Shown: piece after piece, positions 59,527-64,000 of the stretch
Position numbering within the stretch: the stretch's first letter is position 1
Layout: each line of letters starts with the position of its first letter
Assembly: GCA_018350325.1 (NCBI GenBank)
Contig: JAEVLN010000015.1
Span: 1,508,008-1,572,007 of the forward strand
Source: Globodera rostochiensis
Lineage: Eukaryota; Nematoda; Chromadorea; Rhabditida; Heteroderidae
Length of the DNA stretch: 64,000 nucleotides
Direction of reading: 5' to 3'
The notes under the pieces: generated by a model
Databases searched by the model: none
The model's input: the letters and a program-made list of their open reading frames with translations, nothing else
What the model was told of the DNA's origin: nothing
Made by a program: the position numbers and the translations under genes

Positions 59527-61911
59527 TCACTGGAATGCCTGATGACCCGTAATGGCTTTGCCGAGGATCAGTGCATGGATGTCGTGGGTGCCTGCATAAT
59601 TAATCATCAATTAGGTTTGGTCCAAACAGTGCGCAATTTCTTTTTTGCTATTTTATAAAAGACGGTTAGCACAACGAACGAACGAATTATTTAACAAAAC
59701 TTAGGGGCCATTAATTACCTTCGTAAGTGTTCACGGACTCCAAGTTGACCATGTGGCGCATGACCTGCAAAGTCCCGGCATGTCTTTAGCATTAATTACC
59801 CCCCCCCCCAATTTATGTACATGGTAATCGTCCACAATTCCATTCCCTCCCAAAATGTCGCGCGCTTTTCGCGCAATTTCCAACGCCTTGCCGCACGAAT
59901 TGCGTTTCACAATTGAAATTTGCTCGGCCGCCAGTCTGTGAAAATGTGCAGCGAAAATTATTGAGCCTTTTAAAGACAAAGCAATTAAATCTTTTTTGAT
60001 CATTCATTCACCTGCCCTCGTCTTTGAGTCGCGCAACTCGAAGGCACGCCTGCAGCCCAAGGCTAATCTCCATGAGCATGTCGGCCAATTTGAGCTGCAC
60101 AAGTTGGGTGGCCGCAATTGGCTTGCCGAATTGCTTTCTTTTGGTGCAAAACCATCTTCAATTTGGGGGGGGGGGCCCCACCTGTCCAAAGCGTATTCCC
60201 TGGCAGCGACAAAGCAACTTTCGGCCGCACCAAGCGCGCCCCAACTGATGCCAAGCCGAGCGCTGTTCAGACAGCCAAACGGACCGCTGAGGCCCTGGGC
60301 GCCGGGCAACAGATTCTCTTCCGGCACTGGCACTTCATCCTGAAGTCGTCCATTTAAAAACAAAATATAATCATTTAAACAAAAAAAGAATTTTGTCCAT
60401 TTATAGTCGTGGCGGCCCTTTTCGATCAGTTTTATCATTTTTGTCAGAAAAGGGGGCGCTTTGTGCCCTTTTGTATGGCTCCTTGTTGACAAACCATCAC
60501 AATTTGGCCGGTAATCGATGTTCGCAGCGAAAGTTTGCCCTCAATTTTCGGTGTGCTCAGTCCGCTGGCGCCGCGTTCGATGATAAAGCCCTAAACAAAA
60601 TGGAGACGGACAATGGCGGCACTCATTCCCCGCACTTTGACGGCATTTCCATGCTTCGAACTTCGAGCCCAAATAATGAACACGTCAGCCACTGGCGAAT
60701 TGCTGATCCAAGACTTTGTTCCGCTCAGCCTCAAAAAAGTGGAGTTCTTGGATGGAAACATTCAAATCAACTCCTCTCCCCCCCCCCCCGGATTTTGTTT
60801 CTGTTTACCTGTACAGCTTCGCCTGCTCGTCCCACTCCGCCTTCGTCTCCATGCCGGCCGGGTTCGACCCGTGGTCGGGTTCGGTAAGACCAAAGGCGCC
60901 GATTTTCTCCCCGCTAGCCAATTGGGGCAGAAACTTTTGCTTTTGAGCCTCGGAACCTAAAGGGAAACCCCATTTTGTTGTTGTACACGTTTAGCCCTTT
61001 TTGCCGGGCCAAGGGCTCAGTGCTTGCCGTAGTTGTGGATCGGCCCGATGACCAAACTCGTCTGCACGCTCACAATCGACCGGTAGCCGCTGTCAACGCG
61101 CTCCAACTCGCGCGCCAACAGACCGTAGCCCACGAAAGAAGTGCCCGCACAGCCATAACCCTAAATTTGGCACTTTTTGGTTGAAAATTGAAAGTGCCGT
61201 TTTGTCGGGAGAGGAAAGTCTTTTGTTGCTAACGCTTAAAGCAAATTTGCACGGTTAAAGAATTAGATGAGACAAATGTTTGTATAAAAAGGGACCGACT
61301 CACTTTGTAAGGCGCGCCGAGAAAGCCCATTCGACCAAGTTCGGGAATAAGAGAGGGGTCGTACTCTGAAAATATACAATTTCTCCTCAAAAACGGGCCA
61401 ATGCTTCATTTGCTTCCAAAGTAAAATTGCTATCAATGGTAAACTTTGAAAATTAACGATTTTTTTATTTTAGAAAAATTGGCTAAAATTCCAAAATTGT
61501 CAGAAAGGTTCCCTCCCATTTAGTTGGCGGGGGGAAACAACAAAAAACAGCCCGGACAAACGATTGGACGCACTTTCTTCACGAAATGCCTGTGTGACTC
61601 GCGGCTGCAACTTTTGTTGACAAAATGCACGCGCCTGGTCCCTCAAAGTGCGCTCATCCTCCGTCAATTGGCTGTTTAGGTCAAATGCATCCAAAAAGTT
61701 GAAGGTGGAGCCGACACAATTGTTGTTGTTTTTGGAGGCTGAAAACCGATTATTTTACTCCTTTCTGTTTAAGAAGATTCGACGAATGTTTGCCTTGCAT
61801 TGAGTAGAGTTCCGATGAGAATTTGCGTTGAAATTGGAATTGTTGTTTAGTGAAACTTGCAAAAATGGGAGTGAGAAGCAGTCGAGGAGTTTGCGTAGCA
61901 GCCCTTTCCAT
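59527..61911 (-). CDS. gcdh: Glutaryl-CoA dehydrogenase, mitochondrial
   Basis: This FAD enzyme of the mitochondrial matrix oxidises and decarboxylates glutaryl-CoA to crotonyl-CoA in lysine and tryptophan breakdown. The first exon (from 61911) encodes a basic, acid-free leader typical of mitochondrial import ([20 protein letters not shown]). Next come [132 protein letters not shown] neighbours, [20 protein letters not shown] and [11 protein letters not shown]. The last exons give [11 protein letters not shown] and [19 protein letters not shown]; the Glu of NTYEG is the catalytic base of the family. Intron 1 seems to have a GC donor. The end, HQAFQ, matches family length. Confidence 0.93.
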
Positions 61912-62875
61912 TTGAAATTTTGGATTTACAATTGTGACAATTAAATTTTGAAGAAGGATTTAGATTTGGGACAGAATGACTTTTTGTTCATTTTTTATTC
62001 GCATATTTTCAAACAATGAAAAGGACGTCCACCAGAAACGATTGAGGGGAGGAGGCCTAAACCACGAGAGACGGGCGGGCGGGATCACACGTCCAAAAGG
62101 GCACGAGTTTTCTTTGTTTTGAGAGCGATCGGAGGGTTTTGATCGGTGGGATGCCCCCCGGGGAGAAGCAAGGTCATTTTGCTGGAGGGCTCCGGCTTTT
62201 ATAGAATAAAGTATTTGACCGTTAAAGTTGCTGCAAACAATTGGACCGGGTCTAATGGAAGTGGACGACCGATTGGAAGGGGACGGGCAATGGCGTGACT
62301 GCCCCCCCCCCCTTTTGCTGCTGTCCTGTGTGGGGGGGGGGGGTCCTTTCCTTTCACTATTCCCGCCCTCCCCGTGCCCAAGGCCATTTCAAGCGATTGG
62401 AGGGGGTAATAACACCAACCAACGGAATGGGGGAAGGAAGGACGAATGGATCTCCCTCCTCTCGCCTCTATTCACGGTCGGAGACCAAATGTAGGGAAAG
62501 TAGCAAGTGCAATCATTACACTGATCAATCTCAGCATCCATTCATTTCTTCCCACGACATGGCAATACATTACATATAAATTCGAACGGCGAAAGGAAAA
62601 AAAACCACTGCCATGTCAGTGAAACATTTTCCCATCGAACCCGAAATGGAGCCGAAGAGAAAGGGCGTGTTGATCCTATCTACAAACAAACATTTAATGG
62701 AATAAAACCAGTTTTAATAAGTTTAATGAAACACTGTCAGATCCAAAACATTTAAACAAAATGCAACAACCATTAATTCTTCACAAATTCGGCAGTGAGC
62801 CTTAAGGTCAAAGAACAAAAATAAATAATGCTTAGGCTTAAGGGGGGAGAACGAATTTCAATTGAAGTTGGGGCG
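61912..62875. other. Intergenic region
   Basis: 964 bases between gcdh and RABIF, both on the minus strand. Contains a C run at 62302-62312 and a G run at 62332-62343. No exon or RNA gene was recognised. Confidence 0.4.
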
Positions 62876-63411
62876 TTATTTATGCCGGACACGGTCCACC
62901 GACACCAAAAATTTGCCGGTCCGATCGCAGACGGCGCCAATAGGGCCAATTTCGCAGTCTGCACAGGCCAAAAAACGCTGGCCACGGAATGCATTGGTAA
63001 AACCAACTGAAAGGGACGGGGGGGGGGAGGGTCATTTCTCTAAATTAAGCAAATTCATTCTTTTACCCAACCAATGAAAAGTCTTTTATTTATTTTGATT
63101 CTGTCATTACCGTTCTCGAACTGCATCATGTCCGTCACCGTCCACCAAAGGCTGTGTTCTGTCGACTGCACTTCGCCCTCCGCTTCGACGGCGGCACTTT
63201 GCTTTTTCTGGCGGGGCAATGGCAAAGAAATTTGCTGGCCCCCGCCGTCGTCGGAAGAAAGAAAGTGCGCGGCGAGGGGACGCAAAATGACGGAGGGACA
63301 CTCCGCGCATAAAACCGAACAAACGTTACGCCCATCCGCGGACACTTGCTGAATTTGAGGTGAGGGGACAACAAACAGTTCGGGTCCGAACTCCTTCCCG
63401 GCTAACCTCAT
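62876..63411 (-). CDS. rabif: RAB-interacting factor (RABIF/MSS4)
   Basis: RABIF (MSS4) is a small zinc protein that binds nucleotide-free exocytic Rab GTPases and acts as a chaperone or weak exchange factor. Two exons, 63411-63111 and 63006-62876, join in frame and give 143 residues. Landmarks are VSADGRNVCSVLCAECPS (first zinc pair), WWTVTDMMQFENVGFTNAF, FLACADCEIGPIGAVC (second zinc pair) and LVSVDRVRHK at the end. The usual protein is about 123 residues, so the N-terminus is a little long. The ATG at 63411 overlaps the stop of the upstream frame by ATGA. No other in-frame ATG lies before the first zinc pair, which supports this start or a fusion by splicing. Confidence 0.9.
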
Positions 63412-63938
63412 CTCTCCGGAATTCCGCCCGCTCCTCCCCCTCCTTTTCCCCCTTCGCCGCCTCCGTTTTGCTGCTGCCCTCCTCCAGCGCTTTCACTGGC
63501 GCCGAGACTTCGGAAGAATTCATTTTTGGCACTCAGACGTCGCTGCAAGTCCTGGATCAACTCCCGTTGTTCCACCTCACTCCGATCGACGTCCTCAATT
63601 TGGCCCAGACTTTCGTGCAGCCGCCGCAATGCACCGGTGACCTGAAGAACAACAACCGGCCAGTACAGGAACGAAAACAGCACGGTGGTCGACCTGGTTG
63701 ATTAGGCCAAAAAGCTCGGGTTGTGTCTTGTCGGTGCTGAACGAATTGTGGTCTATGAGACACTGTGTGGGGAAAGAAAATACCTGTTGAGAACGTTCTG
63801 CACGGCTGTGTTCAACTGCTGAAGACACTTTAAGGAATGAACGGTCGAAGAACAATCCGCTGAGGTGGACGACTGTTGCTCCGGAATAATGCTGGTCATG
63901 CAATAAAAACTAAAACGTATCGATTCCGTCGAAAACAT
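63408..63938 (-). CDS. Small coiled-coil protein upstream of RABIF
   Basis: Three exons are proposed on the minus strand: 63938 to about 63793, 63762 to about 63693 and about 63640-63408. Visible sequence is HSLKCLQQLNTAVQN, CLIDHNSFSTDKTQPELFGL, VTGALRRLHESLGQIEDVDR and VEQRELIQDLQRRLSAKNEF, ending in a Gly-rich tail GGIPER. The first donor is uncertain: the best-looking GTATTT site at 63783 breaks frame, and a weaker GTTCTC nine bases earlier keeps it. The helix ELIQDLQRRL...KN is loosely like Mediator subunits such as MED28, but I would not assign it. ATG 63899 is an alternative start. It overlaps the RABIF start by four bases and may share its transcript. Confidence 0.5.
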
Positions 63939-64000
63939 TTAATAAAAATAAAATAATTGTTTAAAACATTTGGTAGTGAATGAAGGCGATGGATGAACAA

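Overview
The window looks like nuclear DNA of a nematode. Genes are split into many small exons by short introns, mostly about 45-100 bases, with TTTCAG-like 3' splice sites. The proteins include a SYD-1 synaptic scaffold, a nematode-style fused trehalose-6-phosphate synthase, an SLC17 transporter of the expanded nematode type, a divergent nuclear hormone receptor and two secreted PAN-domain proteins. Long runs of C or G fill the introns and spacers. I would guess a tylenchid (plant-parasitic) worm, but nothing here proves the species. No bacterial, plasmid or phage sequence was recognised.

Layout, left to right: a small coiled-coil protein (-, 141-1129); a TTD14-like GTP-binding protein (+, 1714-3793); the tRNA thiolation subunit CTU2 (-, 4080-5697); the CCM3/PDCD10 signalling adaptor (+, 6367-7627); ribosomal protein S24 (+, 7982-8532); 2.9 kb of homopolymer-rich spacer; a secreted PAN protein (+, 11428-13823); trehalose-6-phosphate synthase (-, 14191-19987); an SLC17 carrier (+, 20630-24335); the mitochondrial oxodicarboxylate carrier SLC25A21 (+, 24909-26352); syd-1 (-, 26948-32813); the autophagy protein ATG16 (-, 34814-37869); a 99-residue membrane protein (-, 38428-38893); a 690-residue secreted PAN/proline-rich protein (-, 39299-43089); an SDR42E-type dehydrogenase (+, 46310-48574); an acidic/coiled-coil protein with a 21-bp tandem array (+, 49719-51311); a nuclear hormone receptor (+, 53465-57443); glutaryl-CoA dehydrogenase (-, 59527-61911); and a probable two-gene unit with RABIF/MSS4 (-, 62876-63938).

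Most genes are unrelated housekeeping functions placed in divergent or convergent pairs. One functional link stands out: SLC25A21 imports 2-oxoadipate into mitochondria, and glutaryl-CoA dehydrogenase acts later in the same lysine/tryptophan breakdown route. They are about 33 kb apart, so this may be chance.

The most unusual structure is the 21-bp array at 50569-51033. Every unit carries a usable 3' splice site and encodes one leucine-zipper-like heptad in the frame of the downstream coiled coil. Three other genes (syd-1, the large PAN gene and the nuclear receptor) carry their own minisatellites inside introns. Exon joins were worked out by hand from splice motifs and codon phase. For genes with an exon list, all listed joins keep frame unless stated; for tps, syd-1 (middle), SLC17, SDR42E, atg-16, the nuclear receptor and gcdh some internal joins are unresolved.
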